Shown here piece by piece: positions 34,665-46,576 of a stretch of 64,000 nucleotides of DNA. Position 1 is the stretch's first letter, and every line of letters starts with the position of its first letter. Source of the DNA: Stromatinia cepivora (lineage: Eukaryota > Ascomycota > Leotiomycetes > Helotiales > Sclerotiniaceae); NCBI GenBank assembly GCA_014898415.1, contig RCTD01000004.1:2107001-2171000 (forward strand), written 5' to 3'. Below the pieces are notes generated by a model. It was not told the origin of the DNA. It saw only the letters and a program-made list of their open reading frames with translations, and searched no databases. Both the position numbers and the translations under genes were made by a program.

Positions 34665-37600
34665 ATGGATATCTATACATCCAAAGTCTCTAATGCTGCT
34701 TCGATCTTAAAGCGAGGGCCGAACCTTAATCCTGAAGTTAACATTAGAGCTTGGGCATTAATGCATGCGCGTTATTTGGCGCGTCTCTTCATTAAGCATG
34801 TGAGTAAGACTCTATTTTTACCAGTGAGCAAAGACTGATAACATTCTCAACAGCCTACCTTATGCGAACGATTATGCGTCAAGGTTGCGAATGAAACCTA
34901 TAACCTAGGCTGGACAGGAGACGTTAAGAGATTTAGGAGTATTGAAGATCATAAGGGAGAGATCGAAGAACAGGTTGAAAATGCGTGTCGAGAAAGTCAG
35001 TTGTATTTCAACACCCATTCTGGTTATAATTTCATTATCACGAATAACGTCAATTCTGTCAAAACTTCTCATTCTAAGACGCGACCAATTCCTCAGAATG
35101 AAGCCCAAAGTCATCAATCACCTGCCAAATCTTTGCTTGCTCTATCTCGGCGTGGTTCTTCAGCCGCAGGCTCTCTTCAAATCGACTGTACTAACGATCG
35201 CCCTTTAGGTGAAGCTCAGCAGAGTTATAGGTCCAATCCACCCAGTCGGATGTCACCTCGAATGGGCTTTTTTCAAGTTAAAAATGGTAACAAACAGCCT
35301 CCAAATTCTATTCTTCGACGTCGCAATCGCACAAGACAGCCTAAACACGTTAGCTTTGCCCTAGCTATCGAGCAAAACGCAACCGCCGAGCTGGAAACCA
35401 TCAACAAGATGGATGTCACCTCTCTCTATCGTACCCCGCAAGAAAAAGCTCACCAATTGCACTTGGAACGCAAACGTCAGGCCAAAGCAACTGCTGAAGA
35501 CGAAGACATGTATGGTGGTAGCGACGAAGAGCTTAACATATCCGCGAACACGAGAAAGTTGGACAAGGAAAAGGGTGTTGCAAGATTTTACACCCTTCGC
35601 ATGCCCACTTCACAAGAGCCCGCTGTTATTACAGATTCTGATTTTGAGGACGATATCCAGCTCACTCCTATTAGTCCTGATAGTGATGCAACAATCAGTG
35701 ATCACGGAGAAAGTCTTGGCGGCAAATATTCCTGGCATTCTGACGGCATGGCTCTTCGTAACCACTTACCCAATACCCAGGGTGGTACTACCAATAAGGC
35801 TGCTACTCCAACGCTCAATCCCGAGATGGAAGACGATGCCGAAGATGAAGGCTCCTTTACCGTAGAATCTATTGACGGAGACAACGAGGAGCAATTTTCT
35901 CTCAAAGAAATGATCGATGCCATGGAATACCTCGCAGATCATCCATGGATTTGTGGGAACGGTATGGTCGACCACGTCTGGGACGAATACAAGCTTTTCC
36001 ACGAGTACAACGCAGAGGCTCTAAAGGTAGCAGAGGAGGAAATTGAAGAAATGGAGAAAGATGCTGCGACTGAAACTTCTGCTTCCACATACAAGGAAAA
36101 GGAAGTTGACTGCATCCCTACTTTTATACATCGCACGCGCAGTACGGATCAGACTGCCTCTTCTTCTGGCGCATCTCTGCCTTCTTCTGCACCTCCTATC
36201 AGTCAAGAAGACGTAGCTGATAGGACTCACGCCAATAATGCGGCGGCTGCTGATAAGGCGAAGTCACTTTCTGCAGCGCTCAATTCTCCACATCACAATC
36301 GTAATTTACAAATACAGGTTGCTGCTGTGTATGAAGCATTCTCAGATCAGGTTCCAGTGGACGCTAATACACTTTCTGCTGACAAGGCGCTTCCACGTCG
36401 TGGTCGTTCATCTGATCGTTTTGTTGCGGCCCACAGTGCGCCTGCGCGTCGTAGTCAATCATCCAACCGTCAGGAACAGGCAGCTCAGGTTATTGATGAC
36501 GATACTATAACTGTCGATACACCCCCGCAACATGTTCCACTCGACGCTAAACATGCTCCGAGTCAAACCGCGCCTCCACGTCGTGGCCGATCATCCGATC
36601 GTTCTATTCCTACCTACACTCCACCTTTGCATCATTCTCCGTCATCAACCAGTCAAGATAAGGCAGTCAACGGTGTTGACGACGACGATACTATAACTGT
36701 AGACATATCACCAAGTCCTGTTCTAGCTCATAGTGTGCCTCCACGTCGTGGTCGATCATCCGCCAATCAAAAAACAATTAGCAGCGTGGAGGATAACAAT
36801 ACCATAACTGTTGAAAAGCTAGAGAAGGTTTCTACAACCTCTCCTATTAAATCTCGTTTTCGTGCTCGTGAACAGCTTCAGATTGCTGTCGTCCTCAATT
36901 CACTAGGTCGTCGAAATGAGAGATCCCGTGCTTCTTTTGGATATGATGGAGTTAGTGAAGATGAGGAAGAAGAAGAAGTTGTCGTTGAACCCCCTGCTAC
37001 TACAGCTAAAAGAACACGTAGTGAACAGGTTACGGGTAAATATCGTCCATCGCGTCATCGTCGTGGAGCTTCTTTTGGTCTTGCAGAAGAAGATACTGCA
37101 CTGATTCATGGTCGTTCAGCTAGTCTTCAAGAAGGGGTTGATGATTCTTCAAACGGCTTTGCTTCTATTTCGTCCGCAGATCAAAGTATGGATTTGGTTA
37201 CCGATTTGAAACCTCCTCCCCGTCGGGCAGCTACTACCATTGATCAAGATCAAAATACCGCCACGGCTAATCATACCAATGCCACCCGGGAAAAAGTATT
37301 CACAGAGGTGACCTTCTCTGGCCGTCGAACTCGCAGTATGAAACGTCAGACCACTGGAATTGATGGAAAGTCTCAAGTTATTTCAGATCCTGATGCTCAT
37401 CAAGAAGATGATCCTTGGTTTAATGGCGTTGATTCCGGTGATTTGGGAACATTGGATATGGATTTGGATTTGGATATGGATCTTGATACGGATTTGATGC
37501 CTTATCCTGATTGGGATAGTTTTGATAAACCGAGACTAAGAGGTGCTGATGCTCGTGATAAGTACGAGCGTGATTTCAATGCTCGAGGATTGAGCGGTGT

Positions 37601-38291
37601 TGGCTTCTCTGGAATGAATGGTATGAATCAAAATTTCGGTGGTATGAAACAACCTTTCGGTAACTTGCATCAACCGCCTGATGACTTTGAAAGGATGGAC
37701 CAGTTTACACAAAATGCACCTCCAGGACAATTCAACGACCAACTTATCTTCGGCGATATGAACCAATCTTTCGATCAATCAGATGAGATGGATATTGACG
37801 TTCAGGAAGCACCACAAATACCGCGTCGTACCCGAGCTAGCACCAAAAGCCAAAGAGAGTATGATTTCTCAGCTGAAAGAATCGCGCACTTCGAATCCAA
37901 AGGTACTCAACCAACCGACGAAGAAGACAAAGAGGAAGACTTCGAAGAGGAAAACCCCAGTAAAAGAGCCCGCCATCGCAAAGACACATACAAAATCTCC
38001 GCCAAAAATTCCACAAACAATACATCCAAACGATCTCGAAAATCCACCACCAAACAAGGTCCCAAAGTACCCTTTGCTCTTCGTCCTGCCTCCGCACCAT
38101 CAACTCTTGATCGTCGTCCCATTCGGGAAACTCGTCAGACTAAACTTATTTCTGCAGTTGCCCCGCACGGCATGTTTGGTGCGCAACTAGCTATTCAGAT
38201 TCCGCAACATACTCCTACTACAAGTCCGGTTCGTACTCGTAGTAAGAGTAAGAGGGAATTGGAGTTTGATCCTGAGGATCCGGATTTGTGA
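34665..38291 (+). CDS. Large disordered, repeat-containing protein (probably nuclear)
   Basis: Exon 1 ends at 34799; a 54-nt intron (GTGAGT to CAACAG) follows, and exon 2 is 34854-38291. From ATG 34665 the product is 1190 residues. No known family is recognised. The N-terminal ~100 residues look folded (RAWALMHARYLARLFIKH, then CERLCVKVANETYNLGW). The rest is low-complexity: three copies of PPRRGRSS-like modules (residues ~559, 619, 675), each followed by a DDDTITVD or NNTITVE module (~593, 654, 692), repeated TRS motifs, an LDMDLDLDMDLDTDL run (~914), MN/GG-rich repeats (~960-1000), and a basic tail (SKRARHRKD, SKRSRKSTT) suited to nuclear localisation. The start is uncertain: the frame is open back to 34563 after a TAG, and a well-placed upstream ATG (34520, CACCATGA) is one base out of frame. 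DNA or chromatin association is only inferred from charge. Confidence 0.7.
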
Positions 38292-39313
38292 GGGAGTTGG
38301 GGTATTGGGTGGGTTGAGTTCTTAGGTTAATTTTGTTTGATTTAGGAGAGCTTTCGGGCTTTGTTTTTTGCGATTGCGATTACTTCTTGCGATTTTTATT
38401 TTGCGTTTCTTCATGTTTTGTTTCATTCTTCGATACTTACAGCTATGATACCACACCTCTCACAAATTTCAACCCGGAGGTATACCTATGGGTTTGCGTT
38501 TTCACTAGTTATTATGTTCATAATTCCACTTCCTTTATTAAAGAAAAAAGAACTTCACGTCCCCAGATATCTGAGATTTCAGATCTTCTTTCGTGTTGGT
38601 TTGGTCTGCGGTATTTTATTTAGATGGTAGTTGTTCGCAATTACAAATAAGATTTATATGATCTTTATGATACATTGCAGAGAGATACTGTGAAAGAGGT
38701 AGGTCGAGATACGTGCGTCCCGATAGCACGCTGCGAGGGGAAATGGGAATTGGAACTGATCAGATTACATTATAAAGGCTTCAAGTAGTAAAACTAATAG
38801 ATTTAGATAATGATTTGGATTATACACAAATGAGGTACAAAAAGATTAATGGAAAAACGATTGATTTCTTTCAAGGAGAGGAGAATAGAGTCTTCTCTTA
38901 TATCTAACTACGAAGAGTTATGTGATCATATGACTACGAACTAGCTATGTGTTAGGCCTTGATATCCCAACTTTCTCACAATACTTGATAGAGCATCTCG
39001 TTTCTATATTGTAGTTTAAGGGTTCAATATAGCGGTAATGATTTATTTATGATGCTTTATGTGAGTTTGAGTTTGATGTTGTGTTTTAGTGTTATTGCGT
39101 ATATGAATGAGATATTTTTCGTGATTAAAATGTATACTCGAGTATTTATTATATATATCGCTTCTGGTTTTAATAACGATGATAATAATATATAAATATG
39201 TATATTATTTATCCGGGTATCTTCTTTCGCACTTCTGATTTTCTGGGAAATGTCTGAGTATGAGGATAAGATTATATTAAACGAGAGATAATGTTATAGT
39301 CGGTAATTCCTCT
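38292..39313. other. Intergenic, 3' of the large gene
   Basis: About 1 kb without a recognisable gene, ending at the CCTCTCAT duplication of a hAT-like MITE. Confidence 0.5.
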
Positions 39314-39321
39314 CCTCTCAT

Positions 39322-39810
39322 TAGACTGCGCAACAGATACCCGCAGGGCGGATAATAACTCTAGCGGATTATCTATCGAGTATTCGTTTACAAATCGAAT
39401 TATTTATATATATTAACGAATTATTTATAAATTATTTACAGATTATTTGCAGATTATCTGTTCATTTATAAATTATCTATAAATAAATAAATAATCTATA
39501 GGTTATTTATAGATTATTTGCGGATTATTTACATATTATTTATATAAATAATTTTTATACTAATCTTTATATTAATCTTATATAATAAATATATATATAT
39601 AATATAAATAATTTATTAATTTACAAATAAATAGATAATTTGTAAATAATCAAATAATCAACAAATAATCTGTAGGTATTTATTTGCAAATCGGATTATT
39701 TTAAAACCTTTATGAATAATTTGCAAAGCAAATAAATCATTCAACGGATAATCTGTAGGGCGGATTATCCGCAAATACCTGCGGGTTGCAGGTAATTTAT
39801 GCGCAGCCTA
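39322..39810. mobile_element. hAT-like MITE, copy 1 (489 bp)
   Basis: Starts TAGACTGCGCAA, ends TGCGCAGCCTA, and is flanked by a perfect 8-bp duplication CCTCTCAT (39314-39321 and 39811-39818). An 8-bp TSD with TAG.../...CTA ends is typical of the hAT superfamily. Subterminal parts repeat GCGGATTATC and GGATAATC; the core is an AT-rich array of ATTATTTATA and AATAATCTATAG units with no coding capacity. The same family occurs at 48914-56372 and 61348-62274. Confidence 0.88.
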
Positions 39811-39818
39811 CCTCTCAT

Positions 39819-42212
39819 GATCTCATTCCCCTCGTATTTCCAAACCCCACCCATTCCCTTTTCATTCTTCTTTCGAGTCTCCACCCCCTTCAATCTTCCC
39901 CTTCTCAACTAAATCTAAATTTAATTATAATCCACCCCTACCCCCTCAACAAAACCCCCAGCACCCATATAATAACACCACACCTTAACTCTATCAAAAT
40001 CCCAACCATACTCTTCTTCATTACTCCTTCATATCCGCGGACTGCAACTCCCTCGCCCACTTCTTTAGCCGTCTCTTTTATGCCTTTTCTCGAGTACTGT
40101 ATTTCGAATTTGAGTTGTGTGTTTTCTCTCTGGTTATTGTTATATTAAGTAGTTTTTGGGTCGATTTTATGTTGGGGAAACTGAGAGTTATGTGACATAA
40201 AGTATAAATATGAGTATACTTTGTTAAATTAAATTACATATGTATACGAAAAATATATGATTAACAGATTCTGCGACGGGTTATGAATATGCTCGTGGAA
40301 GTGATGAGAGCGGAGATAGTAGTGGAGATAGTATATAAGACGAGAGAATGGAGTAGGTTGAGGTGATCATTGAGTACGTTTATTAGTACAGGATTTTGAA
40401 TTTCACGGGTTTGAGGAATGAAATTCAGAAGTGCAGTATGCAACAAGCAGCGAACAAAAGCGTGGAATGTGAGAATCTAGAGAATAATAAAGGAAAGATG
40501 GAGAGGGTGGTAAGGGGGAAGAAGATAAATCTATGAAAGATAACGGATAGAAATTAAATGAGGCATGCTAGGGGTTAGATATGCGTGTGTGTGGTATGTG
40601 GATATGTTAGGGAGGGAGGTTGGTTTGCTGGAAGTTTTATTTATGTTTAGGTCATTTTTTGGAACGTAGAGAAATTTAAAATTGCATATATAGATATGAG
40701 GCGGTCATGGCTGGGAATATCGTCCGGTCTTATTTTACACAGTGTTGGGACAACCATACATAAGCTGCCGGTCATTTCAGATCTCGCCGGAGCAATACAC
40801 GACCCACCAAAATGGCTACTGGCGATAATCCGATTGGTATGCGTGGGGGTACTCGTTAATATGGAATCCGTATGATTTTGCATTTGTTAAAATCTCTACG
40901 GGTAGTAACCTAGTGGTGTGTACGGAGTCACCTGCACGAGAAAGGTTCTGGATGCCCAAAACTGCTTTTACATTCGCATTTATGGTATTTCTGGTGAGAG
41001 GTTGAAGATAGGTTTGGATGAAGGAGAGAAGTTTATTCAGTACTAATGCTACTGGCCGTTACGGTTATATGCGTGTATAAAGAAACGGAGAGAAAAGTCC
41101 GTCTGAGAACCTGAATCCGGGTGAGTTAATGCAGACTATAACCGAATAGATAAGTGGACTTGATATGATGATAATTCTACTTCAGAAGTCATGAAGCTAT
41201 ATTGTCAGCAGCGAATCGGACATGGTAGTTCTGGTCCTCTACCTTTTCTCGAAACTCGACATTAAATAAGGCGGTTTGGTAATTGCAGATCAGAGTGGAA
41301 GATAAAATCATTTTACTTGTGTTTATCCATCATTATCCGGCGTTCCCTGTCTATAAAAGTGCAAAAGCTTGAGAACAGAATATTATTCTAAGCAAGTAAT
41401 TCAAGTTCCGATCACCTGACCCGAGGGATCATTAGAGTCAGAACCAAGCTAATAAGACTTCTCCGTCATATCTGCCAATAAATAAAGTTGTGGCAATACC
41501 AAAATCAAAAATGACTTGTGTGAAAGTGTCCTCAACTATAGACTGATTAGTTCATTACGGCAAATGCACTAAGCGAGACTCATGAAAAATTCATGATCAC
41601 AAAATTTAAACAACTGTGGTCGAAAACTTTCCGAAATCTACCAATTTTTGCTGCAATATATAATAGGGTCAGGTCTGTTTGCTTACCAAATCTGACTTCA
41701 TAAAATTCATTAATTGTTTTGATATACATTTTTATGATTGAGTTCAATTTTTGGTGTGTCATGAGCCAAAGGGGGGTCTAGCGAATTAGCCATTTACGCT
41801 GGACCATATCAAGATTAGTCAAGCAGCTACTTACTAAGCCTAGTTCTCCAAGCTCATCCCACAGCTCCTATAAAATGCGCCATATCCTGCATACTTTCAT
41901 CCTCACCAATACAAAGTCACACTGAAAGTCGACTTCATGAAATTCAATCATTTCTCTTTGGCGAAGCTTCAGACACGTTAGTAGTGACTACCATTGAAAA
42001 TAATATTACGCTAATACGTTTTCTATCACCACAGAATATCACTTTTGTCAATCGAATCGTCATATACATCAAAATCACATGGAGGCGAACAACCGTCTCT
42101 ATTTAGCGTCTTCGTCACCAGGAACAATGTCCTCCTCGTCAACAATCCATTGATTCAGATTCTGTTGCTAGACCCGCACCTGGTGCATCTGGTGACGGGT
42201 CCACATGTAATA
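39819..42212. other. Intergenic, upstream of BTB gene A
   Basis: About 2.4 kb; frames at 39786, 40261 and 40647 show no family features. A TATAAAA box at about 41871 lies some 340 bp upstream of the BTB gene A start. Confidence 0.45.
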
Positions 42213-43280
42213 ATGTCTTCTCGTGAATCATCTCCTGATCCAGATCATGCACCTGAGCCCACAGCCACATACTACAGCAAGTAAGTCACCTATTGCATTC
42301 ATGATACTGATTTTTTAACCATCTTCTTAAAAAGATGTTCAATTGTCCGGAGTGCAGTCCAACTATTAGCTTCTTGCTTTTTGTGATCGTTTAGAAGTCT
42401 GAGATAACTTGAGATTCAGAAAGCCTGGATCTGGTCTAATAATCTGGGACATTTGACACCCTGATCTCAATTGACATTGAACTGTTTTCGAGCATGTTGA
42501 GCTAACCTTGTTCAGTACCTTAGGTAACGAGATGGTTAAAATTGAGGTCGGCACGGGCAACATGAAAGCTCATTTTACAATCCATTGTCAGATCTTGTGT
42601 GCAAAAATTCCACACTTCAATTCGATCTTGAATGGTCTCTCTCCAGAAGCCCGCGACCGAGAGGTGATTTTACCTTCGACCCATCCAGATGGATTTCGTC
42701 TTCTAGTTTGCTGGGTATACACTGGTTCGATTGAACAACAATCGAACGGTAAATGCCGTACCACCGAACTTTTTTACCTATTTGCCCTCGCGAGCACTTA
42801 CGACATCATAGCTCTACAAGATGAAGCAATGGAATGCATTGTGAGAGAGCTCAGGGGAAACTTTCTCGAGTGAAAGGTTCACTCCGGCCCATGTCCAGTA
42901 TGCATACGAAAATACTCTTCAGACGTCAAAGCTTCGAATCTTTTGCGCTAGATCTGTAGTTGAATCCATGGCAAAAACCAATTACTGGCTCTGGAGCGAC
43001 TTAGAAATATCTGAGCTTCTCATCAAACTTCCAGACCTTGTTCTGGATATTATCCCTATGACCAGGGGGAGAGTGGATCCGAGAATACCTGATGCAACGC
43101 AAGCCCCTATTTCTGATTATTACCATGAGGACAGCGATGATTATGAAACTGATGAGTCACGTCCACACTTTGACCTAAGCATCGTGGAGGGGGGGTGGTA
43201 AGATTAAGAAGCGTAAAGCGCCTGATGATTATGATCGTGGGTTCCGATCTCGAAGACCCTACGTCCATGGAGCGCCGTGA
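42213..43280 (+). pseudogene. BTB-domain gene A, two frameshifts
   Basis: Exon 1 (42213-42280) encodes a short N-terminus, MSSRESSPDPDHAPEPTATY. A 235-nt intron follows (GTAAGT to TTCAG). Exon 2 starts TLGNEMVKIEVGTGN, then HFTIHCQILCAKIPHFNSIL, ILPSTHPDGFRLLVCWVYTG and LASTYDIIALQDEAMECIV, a complete BTB domain of the family shared with genes B, C and D. The frame is lost at about 42860-42873 (stop after GNFLE) while homology continues one frame over (SSERFTPAHVQYAYENT, then SKLRIFCARSVV). A second change at the G7 run (43189-43195) separates DLSIVEGG from a basic tail KIKKRKAPDDYDRG ending at TGA 43280. The family C-terminal CDYH motif is replaced by SDYYHEDSDDYE. Homopolymer error is possible at the G-run. 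Confidence 0.7.
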
Positions 43281-44296
43281 TTCAAAAATTTGGGATTTCT
43301 TATGTGACTGGCACTTGAGCATCGAAACCTCATCCTCCTCACAAAGTTCAAAAAGGCGTTAACGGCTGGGGATTTAAATGGCTGGGGTGAAGGAGTCTAG
43401 GATCTTTGAAATATAGTGGGGCAATGTTCTTGACATATCGTTGGACTTACAATACTTAAAACCAGTTGGAAGATGGAATTTGTCGAGACTGATTTTTTTA
43501 AAGGAGGACCTAATACAGAGGATATGCACTAAATACAACGCGATGTGCGAAATTCATGTGTGTAATCCGAACATTATCTCAATATTTCTTAATATATAAA
43601 CTAGGACTAGTAATAATATGATCTCCAGGCCTAAAATGTTGAGAAGGGCTGCCCTTCCGTATGATTTAACACGTAAATTACGTATATGTCTAAAGTTGCG
43701 TTTTGTTTATTGTGTAGAGAGTATTACTTCGTATATACACAGAGACTTCCCAGATATAATCTTGCAGTAAACCTAAACACATACCTTAAATACTGTTTGG
43801 GTATACCCAATCTCTTGGAATTGAAGCGGTAGATGATGGAATAGAATATTCTTCATCGAGGCCCTAGATGTACGGAAATAGTTAATCATTATGTGATAAA
43901 TCACATAGTAAGTATTATAGAATGATTTGTTACATATTTCATGTATTTTGAATACTTTTAATTTGTTCTAATTATTTATAATATTCAAATATTCTGGTAC
44001 TTTGGATCAATTCATAGCGTAACGTAACTATTCTACCCTGTAGAGGTGGAGTAGCTATACGGTGACGAACTGGAAGGGCACTACCCCGGATTACACCAAT
44101 TTATTTTACCCTTTGCCTAGTCCTGGCTATCTGAAAATCCAATACAATCTCAACTCTTAAGCCAACGGTTGAAGACCCGGAATGAGGTTCGATCTGGCCG
44201 TGTATCTCGCTTTCTGGGCTCGCGACTTATGGAATCTCGCAACTAAACTGACTATACACCTCCTACCAAAAGTCCACAGAGTACAGGCTCGCAATC
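43281..44296. other. Intergenic between BTB genes A and B
   Basis: About 1 kb, moderately AT-rich; no gene recognised. Confidence 0.5.
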
Positions 44297-45085
44297 ATGG
44301 CTTCCACTACCGGTAACACTGGCTCTCTTAACAATTCAGTCGAACCCTACAGCGAGTAAGGACCCTATCACCCATCTGTGTTTTTGGGACATACTGACAT
44401 TTATCGCTCTCTAGGCACAGATATCGTGAAAATTGAGGTCGGCGGCGCCAATGAATTCGAAAGGGTTCAATCTGCTGTCCATCGAAAGATCCTCTGCAAT
44501 AAGATACCAGTTTTCAAGAAAATGTTCATGGGTGGATTTCTTGAGGCTGCCAAACAAACGGCTACACTTCCAGAAGACAGCCCTTGCGCGTTCCGACTTT
44601 TGGTTAGCTGGATCCACACTGATATTATCGCTACCTCTGAAACATCTTCTTCCAAGTACTATCACGAAGAGCTCCCGAGATTATTCTTTCTCGCAGAAAA
44701 GTATTAAGTCATCACTCTTATGGATCGCTCAATTGATGAGATTATTAGTCATTTCACAACCAATAATTGCATACACGGTCCTAACATTGTCAAAGTAGCA
44801 TACGAGAACACACATGCCAAATCCAAACTTAGGCTTCTTGCCTCAAGACTAGTGGTCTATGCTATTGGAACGCCCGATATATTTGTAGGTACGGATAGTT
44901 GGAGTACTGAGAAGATTCAAAATCTGTTGGCCAGCAATAGTGACCTCACGGGCGATGTAATTCAGCTCCTCAGAGGTCAATTGGGAAATCGTGCTCAGGA
45001 TCCGAAAAAGCTATCCGTGTGTGACTATCATCAACATGGAAAGAATGAGGTATGCCCGTATGGTGGAAAGTCTTCTGCAATTTAG
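44297..45085 (+). pseudogene. BTB-domain gene B, nonsense codon and damaged splice site
   Basis: Exon 1 (44297-44355) encodes MASTTGNTGSLNNSVEPYSE-like sequence, with a GTAAGG donor and CTGAC branch. Phase requires exon 2 to begin at 44407 (giving SLGTDIVKIEVGG), but the preceding dinucleotide is CG instead of AG. The nearest real AG (44413) shifts the frame. The BTB domain follows (VHRKILCNKIPVFKKMF, LPEDSPCAFRLLVSWIHTD, LFFLAEKY), then TAA at 44705-44707 where relatives have a residue (AEKYEIT in gene C). The frame reopens at once (VITLMDRSIDEII) through SKLRLLASRLVVYAIG to VCDYHQHGKNEVCPY and a stop at 45085. Neither lesion is in a homopolymer, so this looks like genuine decay. Confidence 0.75.
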
Positions 45086-45673
45086 GTATCGGGACGATGG
45101 TATATGAGATACAGGAACACACATTCTGGTATGGCAGTTTTCATTGTTTGGATCAGGATGAAAAAATAGTGATTCCTATGTGTGGCTTCATGGAGAAGTG
45201 GAAAGGGTTCATCGTATGCTCAATTTTTTTTGGAGCCAGCCACAAATGATAATGGCGGGGTTTATGACTTTCCTTTGAATAATTTTCAATCCAAGAAGTA
45301 CTATTTGTTGAATAATAGGACTTATTCCAACTTATTTTCAAGTTCATAATAAAAGTGTCTTTTTCTCTGTGGAGAGATGAGTGACTGAATATAGTCGAGT
45401 GAAGAAGGTACCATCAATCATCTTGTGTTATGTCACTAGTCTTTACAAACATCTTAAATTGTTGTGGGTGATTCATGTCATTCTTTTGATTCCATGAAAT
45501 CATTCATGTGTAATCCACTTCACGGCACTATTTAAATACCCTAATAACACCTAGCAACAGTCGCGAAATATCAAGCTCATCCCTAAAAGTCAGGGTCCCC
45601 AAGCCAAAGGTTGCATCCTTCAAATACTCTCCAACCCCCCCTTATTTGATCCTCTGACCAATCATTCATCAAC
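45086..45673. other. Convergent intergenic between BTB genes B and C
   Basis: About 590 bp between the 3' ends of a plus-strand and a minus-strand gene; AT-rich 3' sequence, no gene seen. Confidence 0.5.
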
Positions 45674-46576
45674 TCAATCGCTATAATAATCACAGGCCGG
45701 TGCCAACAATGGATCTGCAGGAATACCTCCTATATTACCTTCCGCGAGAGCTGATATGTCAAAACGTAATTCCTCACTGCGAGACAAGATCGAACCCAAA
45801 TCCGCACCGGCTCCATCTAATCCACCCTCCTGTGATAATTGCCATACGGCAATGCGGGAGATCAAAAGCCTCAGCTTTGACTTAGGAATAGTGTGCTTGT
45901 AGACCTCCAACCAGCAGGAAGGATTAGCTCTTGCTTTGGTATCGATCATGAACTTGATGAGAAAGTCGATGGATTCATCTTGAAGGCGGGTGATCTCATA
46001 CTTTTCGGCAATTATGCAGAGCTTAACTAAGATTGGAAGCTTCATAGACATAAACAGTCCTTTGAAAGAGCCATTAGAAGACGCGGTTGTTCTCGCGAGC
46101 TTTCCAAGTTCACCATCAATTTTATCTGTATAGATCCAGCCGACGAGCAGTTTGAACGCCTTGGGATCGTCGTCTGGCAAAATAGCATCCGGAAGTTCCT
46201 TGACGGGGTCTAGGATCTCTTGCCAAATATTGGCGACGATATGTTCGAATATTGGAATTTTGGTGTAGAGAAGTTTGGCATGGATTTTGAAGGTGACGGT
46301 GCCGCCTGGCTCCTTGCCACTACCAACTTCGAGTCGTAGGATGATAGGACCTAATTCTCTGTTGAAAGTTACGTCAGCAAATTCATCTGATAGTTTTTGG
46401 AACGAAAAAACATACTCGGAAGATAAATGGGATCCAACTTCAGGAATATAAGTACTGTTTGAAACTTTGCGAGCATGGGTATTGGCTGTCTGTGCGGTAT
46501 TCAAATGGCTCGTTGTTGAAGTTTCGGTACACCAGTCAGAGATTGCGGATGCCGACCACATATGGCTGGAAGTCAT
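45674..46576 (-). CDS. BTB-domain protein C, intact
   Basis: The frame is open from ATG 46576 to the stop at 45674 (300 residues). A 57-nt intron is likely at 46415-46359 (GTATGT to TTTCAACAG, GCTGACG near the branch), giving SHLSSE joined to ELGPIILRLEVGSG and 281 residues. Its position matches the intron of genes A, B and D. The intron length is divisible by three and it has no stop, so a retained form would also be translatable. The BTB core covers FKIHAKLLYTKIPIFEHIV, ILPDDDPKAFKLLVGWIYTD and the helix LCIIAEKYEITRLQDESIDF; then SKLRLLISRIAVW. The C-terminal motif is reduced to ACDYYSD. Such proteins usually dimerise and bind partners such as Cullin-3; the partner is unknown. Confidence 0.8.
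   Translation of the reverse strand: MTSSHMWSASAISDWCTETSTTSHLNTAQTANTHARKVSNSTYIPEVGSHLSSEYVFSFQKLSDEFADVTFNRELGPIILRLEVGSGKEPGGTVTFKIHAKLLYTKIPIFEHIVANIWQEILDPVKELPDAILPDDDPKAFKLLVGWIYTDKIDGELGKLARTTASSNGSFKGLFMSMKLPILVKLCIIAEKYEITRLQDESIDFLIKFMIDTKARANPSCWLEVYKHTIPKSKLRLLISRIAVWQLSQEGGLDGAGADLGSILSRSEELRFDISALAEGNIGGIPADPLLAPACDYYSD

Noticed and set aside
39322..39810. Centromeric or telomeric satellite
   Set aside because: Terminal inverted repeats and an 8-bp duplication show it is a transposon.
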